This document shows, piece after piece, positions 27,479 through 34,908 of a DNA stretch of 64,000 nucleotides. Below the pieces are notes generated by a model, which saw only the letters and a list, made by a program, of their open reading frames with translations, ran no database searches and was not told the DNA's origin. Positions within the stretch are counted from its first letter, which is position 1. The number at the start of each line of letters is the position of its first letter. The DNA comes from Bacteroides sp. 43_108. Its GTDB lineage: Bacteria; Bacteroidota; Bacteroidia; Bacteroidales; Bacteroidaceae. The position numbers were made by a program, and so were the translations under genes. The stretch spans positions 1 through 64,000 of the forward strand of contig MNQS01000132.1 of assembly GCA_001915545.1 (NCBI GenBank). The letters are read 5' to 3'.

Positions 27479-28216
27479 ATGGTAACATCTTTCAAGAAAT
27501 GGGGCATCTTATCCCTGATTGCCGTTTCAGCAACATTGGCAACACAGTCGTGCGACAATGACGACGACTACAATTACCATCTTCCGAACGCAATAGTGAC
27601 AGTTAAGCATGCAGAATCAGGCAACTCGTCCTACCTGCAGCTGGATGATTCGACAACTCTGCTGCCTATAAACATGACAACATCGCCATTCGGCGACAAA
27701 GAGGTAAGAGCCTTCACCAATTTCACATACACTGATGATGACAGCGGCGATTACGACGCTGCTGTAACAGTAAACTGGATTGACTGCATACTGACCAAAC
27801 AACCGGCTCCGAATATGGGAGAGAAGAACGATTCCATATACGGTTCAGATCCGGTGGAACTTATAGGCGACTGGTTCACCATTGTAGAAGACGGATACAT
27901 CACACTTCGTTTCAGAACTATATGGGGACCATCGGGAATACCTCATTACGTAAATCTGATCACGAACACCAACAGCGAAGATCCATACGAAGTGGAATTC
28001 CGCCACAATGCCTCCGGCGATACATACGGAACTATAGGCGACGCAGTTGTAGCTTTCAGCATCAAAGACCTTCCAGACACAGAAGGCAAGGATGTTAAGA
28101 TTAGAGTGAAATACAAATCACCTAGCGGCTACAAATATGCCGAATTCAAATACAACAGCGGAAAGAGCTCCGGCGGAACAGTTCCAAGAGAAATGCTGAA
28201 ACGTCGTATGATGTAA
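27479..28216 (+). CDS. NigD-like lipoprotein
   Basis: The 245-residue product begins with a lipoprotein signal whose lipid-acceptor is the Cys in ATQSCDNDDD, an acidic start typical of Bacteroidota surface lipoproteins. The body resembles the NigD family, with an N-terminal OB-like segment (VTVKH, DDSTTLLPINM) and a C-terminal beta domain. NigD proteins have no known biochemical activity. In Bacteroides thetaiotaomicron, NigD1 was reported to act in outer-membrane vesicle formation downstream of a Dma anti-sigma factor, and such a sigma/Dma pair is encoded here 1.1 kb downstream. The start is the ATG at 27479, since the in-frame ATG at 27413 lies within the regulatory motif. Confidence 0.8.
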   Translation: MVTSFKKWGILSLIAVSATLATQSCDNDDDYNYHLPNAIVTVKHAESGNSSYLQLDDSTTLLPINMTTSPFGDKEVRAFTNFTYTDDDSGDYDAAVTVNWIDCILTKQPAPNMGEKNDSIYGSDPVELIGDWFTIVEDGYITLRFRTIWGPSGIPHYVNLITNTNSEDPYEVEFRHNASGDTYGTIGDAVVAFSIKDLPDTEGKDVKIRVKYKSPSGYKYAEFKYNSGKSSGGTVPREMLKRRMM

Positions 28217-28240
28217 AAGAAAGTTAAATAAGACACAATT

Positions 28241-28256
28241 GATGCAAGGTTTGCAA
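28241..28256 (+). promoter_or_regulatory. Shared motif GATGCAAGGTTTGCAA
   Basis: This is the second copy of the motif at 27412-27428, containing TGCAA-GGT-TTGCA, a perfect 5-bp dyad. It precedes the DUF4840 - sigma - anti-sigma genes. Part of it (AAGGTTTG) also approximates a -7 element. Confidence 0.4.
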
Positions 28257-28330
28257 TAAACTCGATTTATACTAATGAGCGCTCAAAAAACAAATATTTA
28301 TAACTCAAAACAGAAAACAAACAAGAAACG

Positions 28331-28930
28331 ATGAAAACTATTAATTTGTACAAAAGCGCAACAGCAGTATTATTAGGTTTGACTACATTTGCAATCACAT
28401 CATGCAACGAGGACGACGGAAACGGCGGTACACCGGCCAGCGTCTACGACGTCATAGGTGAATACAGCGATGCAGTAATGGCAGTCAACGGCAACAACGA
28501 TACAGTTGACATTGCTGTAGACAACCAGAAGATTTCGATAGAAGATTTCCCGCTAAACGAAATTGTTGAATCTATAGTATCTGAAGAAGAAGCAGACGAA
28601 GCAACATCTTCACTTTCTGACATCACATACAACATAAACTATACAGCTGAAGTAGTAGGCAAGAATGTATACATGTCGCTGTCGGCCGACACCCTTTCGT
28701 TCGAATTCGAAGTCGGAGGACAGACAAAGGAAGTGAAGGTTGCATTTGCATCTGAAGCCTCAGCTCTCTACAACACCAAGAGTCAGAGCCTCTCAATGTC
28801 TCTGAAGGCAGAAGGCGTAACACTCGACGGTGCAGAGGTTGAATCATTCACTCCAATGGATTTCATCGTAAACTCAGTTTCAAAAAGCAAGGACGACAGC
28901 GAAGATGAAGTACCGGGCAAATACTTCTGA
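28331..28930 (+). CDS. DUF4840-family lipoprotein, first half
   Basis: The 199-residue protein has a lipoprotein signal (Cys in AITSCNEDDG) and one DUF4840-like module (about 38-185), with the segment DTVDIAVDNQKISIEDFPLNEIV. It ends at a TGA (28928-28930) after PGKYF. The next ORF starts two codons later in the same reading frame and contains a second copy of the module. The two were probably one two-module lipoprotein now split by a nonsense codon. Function is unknown. It lies between the NigD-like gene and the sigma factor. Confidence 0.75.
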   Translation: MKTINLYKSATAVLLGLTTFAITSCNEDDGNGGTPASVYDVIGEYSDAVMAVNGNNDTVDIAVDNQKISIEDFPLNEIVESIVSEEEADEATSSLSDITYNINYTAEVVGKNVYMSLSADTLSFEFEVGGQTKEVKVAFASEASALYNTKSQSLSMSLKAEGVTLDGAEVESFTPMDFIVNSVSKSKDDSEDEVPGKYF

Positions 28931-28933
28931 GAG

Positions 28934-29350
28934 ATGTCGTCAGAAGGCGCAACAGACTCAGTCGAAGTAGAAGTAGGCGAACAGATGTTCATCAACGGCT
29001 TTCCACTTAGAAACATAGTAAGCCAGCTACTTGAAGAATCAGCTATCGACGGAGCTATAGAATCTGCCGGCAAAGTGGTTTGCACAATGAACTACGATAC
29101 AGAATTCAACAATCCGGACGTTGCACTCGCCATAGCTCCTCAGACAATGAACTTCGAAATTGACGTAGAAGGCACCAAGCAGAACATTGAGGTATTCTTC
29201 AATCAGGATGCAGCAGGAACATACAACCCTGCAGACAGCACACTGACATTCTCAATCACAGCCGACAGCGTCAAGATCGATGCAGTAAAGTCAGAGACAT
29301 TCAAACCGACAGAATTCACATTCTTACCTTGCAAAAAAACTGTAGAATAA
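28934..29350 (+). CDS. DUF4840 module, second half (no signal peptide)
   Basis: The 138-residue frame repeats the module of the preceding ORF: DSVEVEVGEQMFINGFPLRNIV aligns with DTVDIAVDNQKISIEDFPLNEIV. It has no signal peptide of its own, so as an independent product it would stay in the cytoplasm. The frame is the same as upstream, with only TGA and GAG between the last codon and its ATG. Either read-through joins the halves or the gene is decaying. Confidence 0.6.
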   Translation: MSSEGATDSVEVEVGEQMFINGFPLRNIVSQLLEESAIDGAIESAGKVVCTMNYDTEFNNPDVALAIAPQTMNFEIDVEGTKQNIEVFFNQDAAGTYNPADSTLTFSITADSVKIDAVKSETFKPTEFTFLPCKKTVE

Positions 29351-29359
29351 TATAACAAT

Positions 29360-29935
29360 ATGCTATACAGCGGAAATGATCCAGAAACAACATTGCTGGA
29401 ACAAATCAGACATGGAGACAAGAAAGCCATGAAAGAGCTCTATTGTCACTATTCCGGCTATCTCAACGCTGTGTGTTCCCGCTATATAGCATGCGATGAG
29501 GATGTCAGAGACGTATTGCAGGAAAGTTTCATTAAGATATTCAGCTCCATCGACAAATTCTGCTATAAAGGCGATGGTTCGCTGAAAGCATGGATGTCAA
29601 AAATTGCCGTAAATGAATCCCTTACTCTACTCAACAAAAAAGAGAAACTTGCCATCGTGCAATACGAATCTGACATTCCTGACACTATAGATGATAATGA
29701 TGATGACGAAGGGCCCGACACAGGTGACATTCCTGTGCGGGCCATTCAAGCTATGATACGAAAGCTCCCCACAGGATACAGGACTGTATTCAACCTATAT
29801 GTTTTTGAAGGCAAAAGCCATAAGGAAATTGCAGAAATGCTTAATTTGAAAGAAAGCAGTTCGGCCTCGCAGCTGCACAGAGCAAAAGCATTACTGGCAA
29901 AAATGATTCAAGAATATAAGTCAACTAACTACTGA
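29360..29935 (+). CDS. ECF-type RNA polymerase sigma factor
   Basis: The 191-residue sigma-70 family protein has region 2 (about 25-90: CSRYIACDEDVRDVLQESFIKIF, then WMSKIAVNE) and region 4 (about 125-185: LPTGYRTVFNLYVFEGKSHKEIAEML). The acidic linker DDNDDDEGPD separates them. It lies 9 bp after the DUF4840 frame and 3 bp before the anti-sigma gene, so it is cotranscribed with its probable regulator. It is likely the Das-type partner of the membrane-spanning anti-sigma factor. Confidence 0.92.
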   Translation: MLYSGNDPETTLLEQIRHGDKKAMKELYCHYSGYLNAVCSRYIACDEDVRDVLQESFIKIFSSIDKFCYKGDGSLKAWMSKIAVNESLTLLNKKEKLAIVQYESDIPDTIDDNDDDEGPDTGDIPVRAIQAMIRKLPTGYRTVFNLYVFEGKSHKEIAEMLNLKESSSASQLHRAKALLAKMIQEYKSTNY

Positions 29936-29938
29936 AAA

Positions 29939-31228
29939 ATGAAAGAAAGCTGGAACAATGAAATAAAGCGCAAATTCGAAGACTATCAGGAACCTGCTCC
30001 TGAAGGACTGTGGGAACAGATTGAGGCACGTTTGGATGCAGAAAAGGACAACCAACAGAAGCAGCACCCGCAGAAAGTCATCAAGTGGTACAAGCCGGCC
30101 GCAGCGGCCGTCGCAGCAGCGTGTGCCATCCTATTGGCTGTTACGCAACTGTTCAAGACGGTACCGGAAACGACTAGTCTGCAGATGAATGCAGACCGTA
30201 ATACGGCCTCACATTCTAATCCTATAAAAGAAACCGTCAAAGAAGACTTGCACAAACCGCTCAAAGAAACGGACAGCCCGACTCTTCTTGCCCAAAGCGC
30301 TATAAAAGAACCGGCAAAGTCTGAAAGCAAACAAACAAACGTACCTGAAGAAAAAGCGCCTAATACATCAGACGTTCAGGAAAATCCGAAAGCTGAAAAT
30401 ACAACAGAAAACAATTATAAAGAAGAAAAGGAAATCAAGAACAGCGACACCAAAGACAGCAGGCAGGACAAACGAATAAGACAATATCCAGACAACCAAC
30501 TGCTGGCTATAAACAAAATAGTCCCTTCGCATAAAAACAGAGGATTGCACATAAGTCTGTCGGCATCCAAACTTCCGGATCAGAAAAATTCACATGATGG
30601 ATACGGAGAACTTATGATCGGTTCAAAACCTACAAAAATCCCTGATAATGCCGTATGGGGAGAAGATCCGATGACAGACATACTTTTGTACAACAGGAAT
30701 ATAGCCACCCATACAAAAATAAAGCACAAATTCCCTATCAGAGCCGGCGTGGCACTGAAATATGACTTCAATGACAGATTTGGAATTGAAGGCGGCCTGG
30801 AATATACATATCTCTCATCGGAAATGGTATCTGGAAGCGAAAACTACAGGTATGAAACAGAACAGCGGCTTCACTATCTGGGACTATCGCTCAAAGGCTC
30901 CTACTCCATCTGGAGAAACAAGAGATGGAATCTGTATCTGTCTGCTGGAGGAGCTATAGAAAAATGTGTCCATGGAGAAGCAGAAACCGAATACATATTG
31001 GCAAACAAGAAAGAATCGTCTAAGAGTGAAAACATCAGCATTGACGAACCGCAGTGGTCTGTAAATGCATCGGCAGGAGTCCAATACAACATAACAGATG
31101 CCGTCGGCATATATGCTGAGCCTGGAGCCAGCTATTTTTTCAAGAACAATGCACCTATTGAAAACATATACAAAGACAAACCTCTCAATTTCAACATGAG
31201 GTTTGGAGTCAGATTCACAATTAAATGA
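29939..31228 (+). CDS. Dual-membrane-spanning anti-sigma factor (Dma-like)
   Basis: The 429-residue protein has an unusual layout. Residues 1-50 form a cytosolic anti-sigma-type segment (W5, PEGLWEQIEARLD). A single helix spans the inner membrane at about 53-72. Residues 73-200 are a low-complexity, Lys/Glu/Ser/Thr-rich linker that could cross the periplasm, and residues 201-429 are a beta-barrel with alternating strands (RAGVALKYDF, GLEYTYLSS, MRFGVRFTIK). This matches the Dma family described for Bacteroides thetaiotaomicron, where the barrel sits in the outer membrane and the N-terminus holds a sigma factor. Its start follows the sigma gene stop by 3 nt. There is no N-terminal signal peptide, as expected for that topology. 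Confidence 0.85.
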   Translation: MKESWNNEIKRKFEDYQEPAPEGLWEQIEARLDAEKDNQQKQHPQKVIKWYKPAAAAVAAACAILLAVTQLFKTVPETTSLQMNADRNTASHSNPIKETVKEDLHKPLKETDSPTLLAQSAIKEPAKSESKQTNVPEEKAPNTSDVQENPKAENTTENNYKEEKEIKNSDTKDSRQDKRIRQYPDNQLLAINKIVPSHKNRGLHISLSASKLPDQKNSHDGYGELMIGSKPTKIPDNAVWGEDPMTDILLYNRNIATHTKIKHKFPIRAGVALKYDFNDRFGIEGGLEYTYLSSEMVSGSENYRYETEQRLHYLGLSLKGSYSIWRNKRWNLYLSAGGAIEKCVHGEAETEYILANKKESSKSENISIDEPQWSVNASAGVQYNITDAVGIYAEPGASYFFKNNAPIENIYKDKPLNFNMRFGVRFTIK

Positions 31229-31352
31229 TGCGTCCGACATGGACGTACCCGACAACAAAAGCACCGGCTGGCCACCGTTCATCTCTGCATAAGAAGAATA
31301 AATAGGCATATTATACGAATCTGTCATGGCACAATTGACAAGTATCCGTATT

Positions 31353-33026
31353 TTCCTGACTTCGTCACTATAAAAATATTAATTTTATAATATCTTGATA
31401 AATAACGTTTTGTAACTTTGCGTACCCTGATTTTGGGGTACGCAAAGCATTTTTTGTATGTTTATCAGGCGAAAAAAGAATCGGTCAGGAACTGTAAGTA
31501 TCGTTGTAGCTGAAAAGATTTCAGGTTGTTATAAGGAACTTGCCACTATCGGTATAGCGCGTAATCAAGAAGAAATAGATTCTCTGGTAGCGAAAGGACA
31601 CAAATGGATAGATGCGGAACTGGAACGCCGCCATCCACGACTGGATCTTTTCGGTGAGGAGCGCCAGAAGTGCGAGGAGGAGCTTCTGAATGCCGAACAG
31701 ATGCTTTCGTGCATAACCAACATCTCCATCAATGGAGCGGACCTGATACTTGACCGTGTCTTTGACAGCGTGGGATTCAACAGGATAGATTATGATGTGT
31801 TCCGCAAACTTGTAAAAGCCCGCCTGTCTTATCCTGCAAGCAAGGCTGCCACAGTGGAGTACCTGAAGAATCATTTTGACGAAGATGTCAGCCTGTCGAA
31901 GATCTATCGTTATTTGGACAAGCTGAGCGATAATCAACATAAGATAGTTCAGGACATAAGCGTCCTTCACACAAAGAAAATTTTAGGCGGTCATATCGGT
32001 GTGCTGTTTTATGATGTCACCACACTCTATTTTGAAGCGGACTATGAAGACGAGCTTCGCAAAACAGGTTTCTCCAAGGAAGGACGTCACCGGAACCCTC
32101 AGATCATATTGGGACTGCTGGTCAGCATTGGCGGCTGTCCGCTTGCGTATTGCATTCATGAGGGCAACAAGTACGAGGGACACACGATGCTTCCGGTAGT
32201 GACGGAATTTGTCCGGAAATATGAGCTGGAAGATTTTATCGTGGTGGCTGACTCAGGGTTGATGAACAACGATAATATAGCCGAACTTGAAGCAAACGGT
32301 TACAAGTATATCATCGGTGCGAAAATCAAGAACGAGAGCAGGAAGATACAGGAATGGATACTGGAGCAGCCTAAGACAGACTGCCGGATGGTTGAATACG
32401 ATAAAGGCAACGGACAGAGGTTGTTGGTCGGATATACGGAAGACCGTGCCCGAAAGGATGCTTACAACCGGGAGAAAGGGATACGCCGTCTGGAGAAGGC
32501 ATACCGCAGAGGTACGCTTACCAAAGACAATATCAACAAGCGCGGATACAACAAGTTCCTGAAAATGGAAGGAGATGTGAAAGTGACCATCAATTACGAG
32601 AAGCTGGAGAAAGATGCGAAATGGGATGGTCTCAAAGGATACCTTACCAATACGAATATACCCGTCAATGACGTATATGCAGCCTACCATAACCTGTGGC
32701 ATGTTGAAAGGGCCTTCCGCATATCAAAATCAAAGATAGAGATACGTCCGATGTTCCACTTCACCAGGCGCAGAATAGAAGCCCATGTCTGTATCTGCTT
32801 TGTGGCCTTGAAAGTTTACAAGGAATTGGAACGTCTGCTGAAACTGTCCGGCATAAATATGAGTGTAGAAAAGGTGCTCGAACTTGCTAAAACTATAGTG
32901 ACTATACAGATTACATTGCCTCAGAACAAGCAGACAATCAACAGGACTATGCTGATGAAACGTCATCAACGAATTGCTCCATTATTCACTGATGAATTTT
33001 GGGGTACGCGTTGACGAAGTCAGGAA
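31353..33026 (+). mobile_element. IS1634/IS4-type insertion sequence
   Basis: Exact 15-bp terminal repeats TTCCTGACTTCGTCA (31353-31367) and its complement (33012-33026) bound a 1.67-kb element with one transposase gene. The flanks next to the ends (CCGTATT and AGAGATG) do not match, so no target duplication is visible. A second inverted pair, CGTACCC/GGGTACG (31421-31427 with 31437-31443), and a -7-like TAACTTTG (31413-31420) lie upstream of the transposase. Its right end cuts the GH95 gene, whose 3' part is not found left of the element. Confidence 0.9.
31458..33014 (+). CDS. IS1634-family DDE transposase
   Basis: The 518-residue transposase has the IS4-like RNase H fold with the catalytic aspartates in FYDVTTLYFE and VVADSGLMNND. 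The YREK-type acidic segment lies in LWHVERAFRISKSKIEIRP. Length is usual for the IS1634 group. The frame is intact, and the stop lies within the right terminal repeat. The stretch 31229-31352 before the element holds no convincing gene. Confidence 0.92.
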   Translation: MFIRRKKNRSGTVSIVVAEKISGCYKELATIGIARNQEEIDSLVAKGHKWIDAELERRHPRLDLFGEERQKCEEELLNAEQMLSCITNISINGADLILDRVFDSVGFNRIDYDVFRKLVKARLSYPASKAATVEYLKNHFDEDVSLSKIYRYLDKLSDNQHKIVQDISVLHTKKILGGHIGVLFYDVTTLYFEADYEDELRKTGFSKEGRHRNPQIILGLLVSIGGCPLAYCIHEGNKYEGHTMLPVVTEFVRKYELEDFIVVADSGLMNNDNIAELEANGYKYIIGAKIKNESRKIQEWILEQPKTDCRMVEYDKGNGQRLLVGYTEDRARKDAYNREKGIRRLEKAYRRGTLTKDNINKRGYNKFLKMEGDVKVTINYEKLEKDAKWDGLKGYLTNTNIPVNDVYAAYHNLWHVERAFRISKSKIEIRPMFHFTRRRIEAHVCICFVALKVYKELERLLKLSGINMSVEKVLELAKTIVTIQITLPQNKQTINRTMLMKRHQRIAPLFTDEFWGTR

Positions 33027-34743
33027 AGAGATGAGACAAGTGTCTATGATGATCTTTAGGAGAATCTAAATCTTCCATCCATTCCTGCAGCTGCCCCCAC
33101 TTGCCAATGCGAGGCCACAACAGATGTTCTCTTACTGAGATTATACGATTTCTGAAAACAGAATCCTTTCCAAGAATCTCAGAAGCAGAAATATAGTTTG
33201 TAAATAAATCATATACTATTTCCTGATCATAGGACACTCCCGGACGAGGAGTTCTGTCTCCTTCAACAAGTCCTGGTCCATGTTCTGGAGACCATCCGTC
33301 TGGGGTAATCAAGAAGCCGTCTTTCTCTATAAGTCTATCTGCCCAGAACTCAGCCATTTCCTTAAGCAACGGATAAGCCCGCTCCTCTAAAAACTTCTTG
33401 TCGCCGCCATAGGCGTAATGAAGCCAGAAATGCTGGAGAAGCCATGCAGGACCAGGAAGATGCAAAGCCCATCCGCTTGTACCTCCCATAAAATTCATAG
33501 TTGAATATGCTTTCCAGGCCTTATCTGTCGACAAACGGGGGTCGTCAGACATTTTCTGCACTTCGGATATGTTTTCTATCCAATCCAACATCTGCATGTG
33601 GCATTCAGATAGACCAGTCGGCTCAGCAAGCCAATAATTCATCTGAAGATTTATGTCTGTTGTATATTGAGAATACCAAGCCGGTTTACGCTCCTTGTTC
33701 CAAAGTCCCTGCAGATTGGCCGGAAGTCCCCCTTCACGTGAAGAACTGATCAAAAGATAACGTCCAAATTGAAACACCAATGCTTCAAGCCAAGGATCGT
33801 CTGCTCCACCTCTGTAACGTTCTATTCGTTTGTCTATTGCAATCTCTCTGCCGTCAAACGGGTCTTCCAGTATCAAGTCACATCTGCCATAAAGATTTCT
33901 GAAATCTGCCACATGGATACTTTTCAGTTCTTCATAAGCCATTGAAGAAGCACGATTTATATATGAGAAAAGATCAGACATCGGATTCTGTCCTAAAAAT
34001 TTGCACTTATAATCTGGGACATAAGATGTTGAAGCGGACAAAAGCAATGTAAAACCTGAGCAGTTTTCAAATTCAAGACGATCATCGCAAGCCTTTACCG
34101 ATGTGCCATTATCCGGAACAACACGAACATGCGCACCATATTGCAATCCATTACTGAATCGTCCTTCAAAAAAGGCATCATTACCGGCATAAGCGACATT
34201 ATTGGCATGAAACGATTCAAGTCTGACTGCAACAGAAGGCAATCGACGTCCATCTACATCACATCGTACTGCAACGACCTTGTTTGGAAAACTGGCAAAG
34301 ACCTGACGGTGCACCGAATAAGACGAAGTTTTATAATTTATATCACAAACAGCCTTATCCAAGGACAATCTTCGAGAATAATCATTGCAAGAATCTCCTA
34401 TGCCGTAATCTATAAAGATTTCTCCCATCGGCTGGAAATTCCCCACTTTCTTCATGTCTCCAGTGCATAGTGAATGCTCAGTAAATTGAATTCTCTCTTG
34501 AGAAACTCCACCATACACCATTGCACCAATAAAACCGTTGCCTATCGGCATTGCTTCATTCCAGTTTGAAGCAGGCTTTTCAAAAAGCAGATTATAGCCA
34601 TCGTGATTTCGGTCTACACTATAAAGACATGATATAGACAGAAACATCATCAGACAAGCCAACAAAGACCTACCAGATATAAACTTTAAACTCGTGGCAA
34701 GCCTAGAAACAGCCACATTAGAAATAAAATTATAAAAGAACAT
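33027..34743 (-). pseudogene. GH95 alpha-L-fucosidase, 3' end removed by the IS
   Basis: The remaining ~573 codons match the N-terminal part of GH95 enzymes, which remove alpha-1,2-linked L-fucose (some act on L-galactose). Visible are a signal-like N-terminus, the N-terminal beta-supersandwich (PIGNGFIGAMVYGG, about 66-79), and the (alpha/alpha)6 catalytic barrel with QYTTDINLQMNYW, the general-acid Glu in QLQEWMED and RHLSHLF. The gene then runs into the IS end and stops after 11 alien residues (DFVNAYPKIHQ). The remaining ~200 residues, including the catalytic Asp of known GH95 enzymes, are absent from the window. The product is almost certainly inactive. Confidence 0.9.
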
Positions 34744-34780
34744 AGTTAAGGTTGTTAAAGGTAATTTTCTATATATGCAG

Positions 34781-34814
34781 CAAATTTATCATTACTATTA
34801 CATAAGTGCAAAAA
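34781..34814 (-). promoter_or_regulatory. -33/-7 promoter of the GH95 gene
   Basis: TTTTTG (34814-34809), a 20-nt spacer and TAAATTTG (34788-34781) match the Bacteroidota consensus. Initiation near 34774 gives a leader of about 30 nt. The promoter remains although the gene is broken. Confidence 0.7.
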
Positions 34815-34858
34815 TAAACCCATGCAAAAATTGACTTTATCCGTCATTTATGCATGGG
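34809..34858 (-). terminator. Probable terminator after GH127
   Basis: CCCATGCA (34819-34826) and TGCATGGG (34851-34858) form an 8-bp stem around 24 nt. On the minus strand it is followed by TTTATTTTTG. The U-tract overlaps the -33 box of the next promoter. Confidence 0.55.
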
Positions 34859-34908
34859 CAAAACATACCATAAAAATATCTAGCTACTCAATATTCCATA
34901 AATCATAA

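Noticed and set aside
31229..31352. Short frames between the anti-sigma gene and the IS
   Set aside because: The 15-26 codon pieces on either strand could be gene remnants, but nothing recognisable supports any of them. The sought GH95 3' end is not there.
34819..34858. CCCATGCA inverted repeat considered as an operator for GH95
   Set aside because: Its position after the GH127 stop and the T-rich sequence after it fit a terminator better, though an operator role cannot be excluded.
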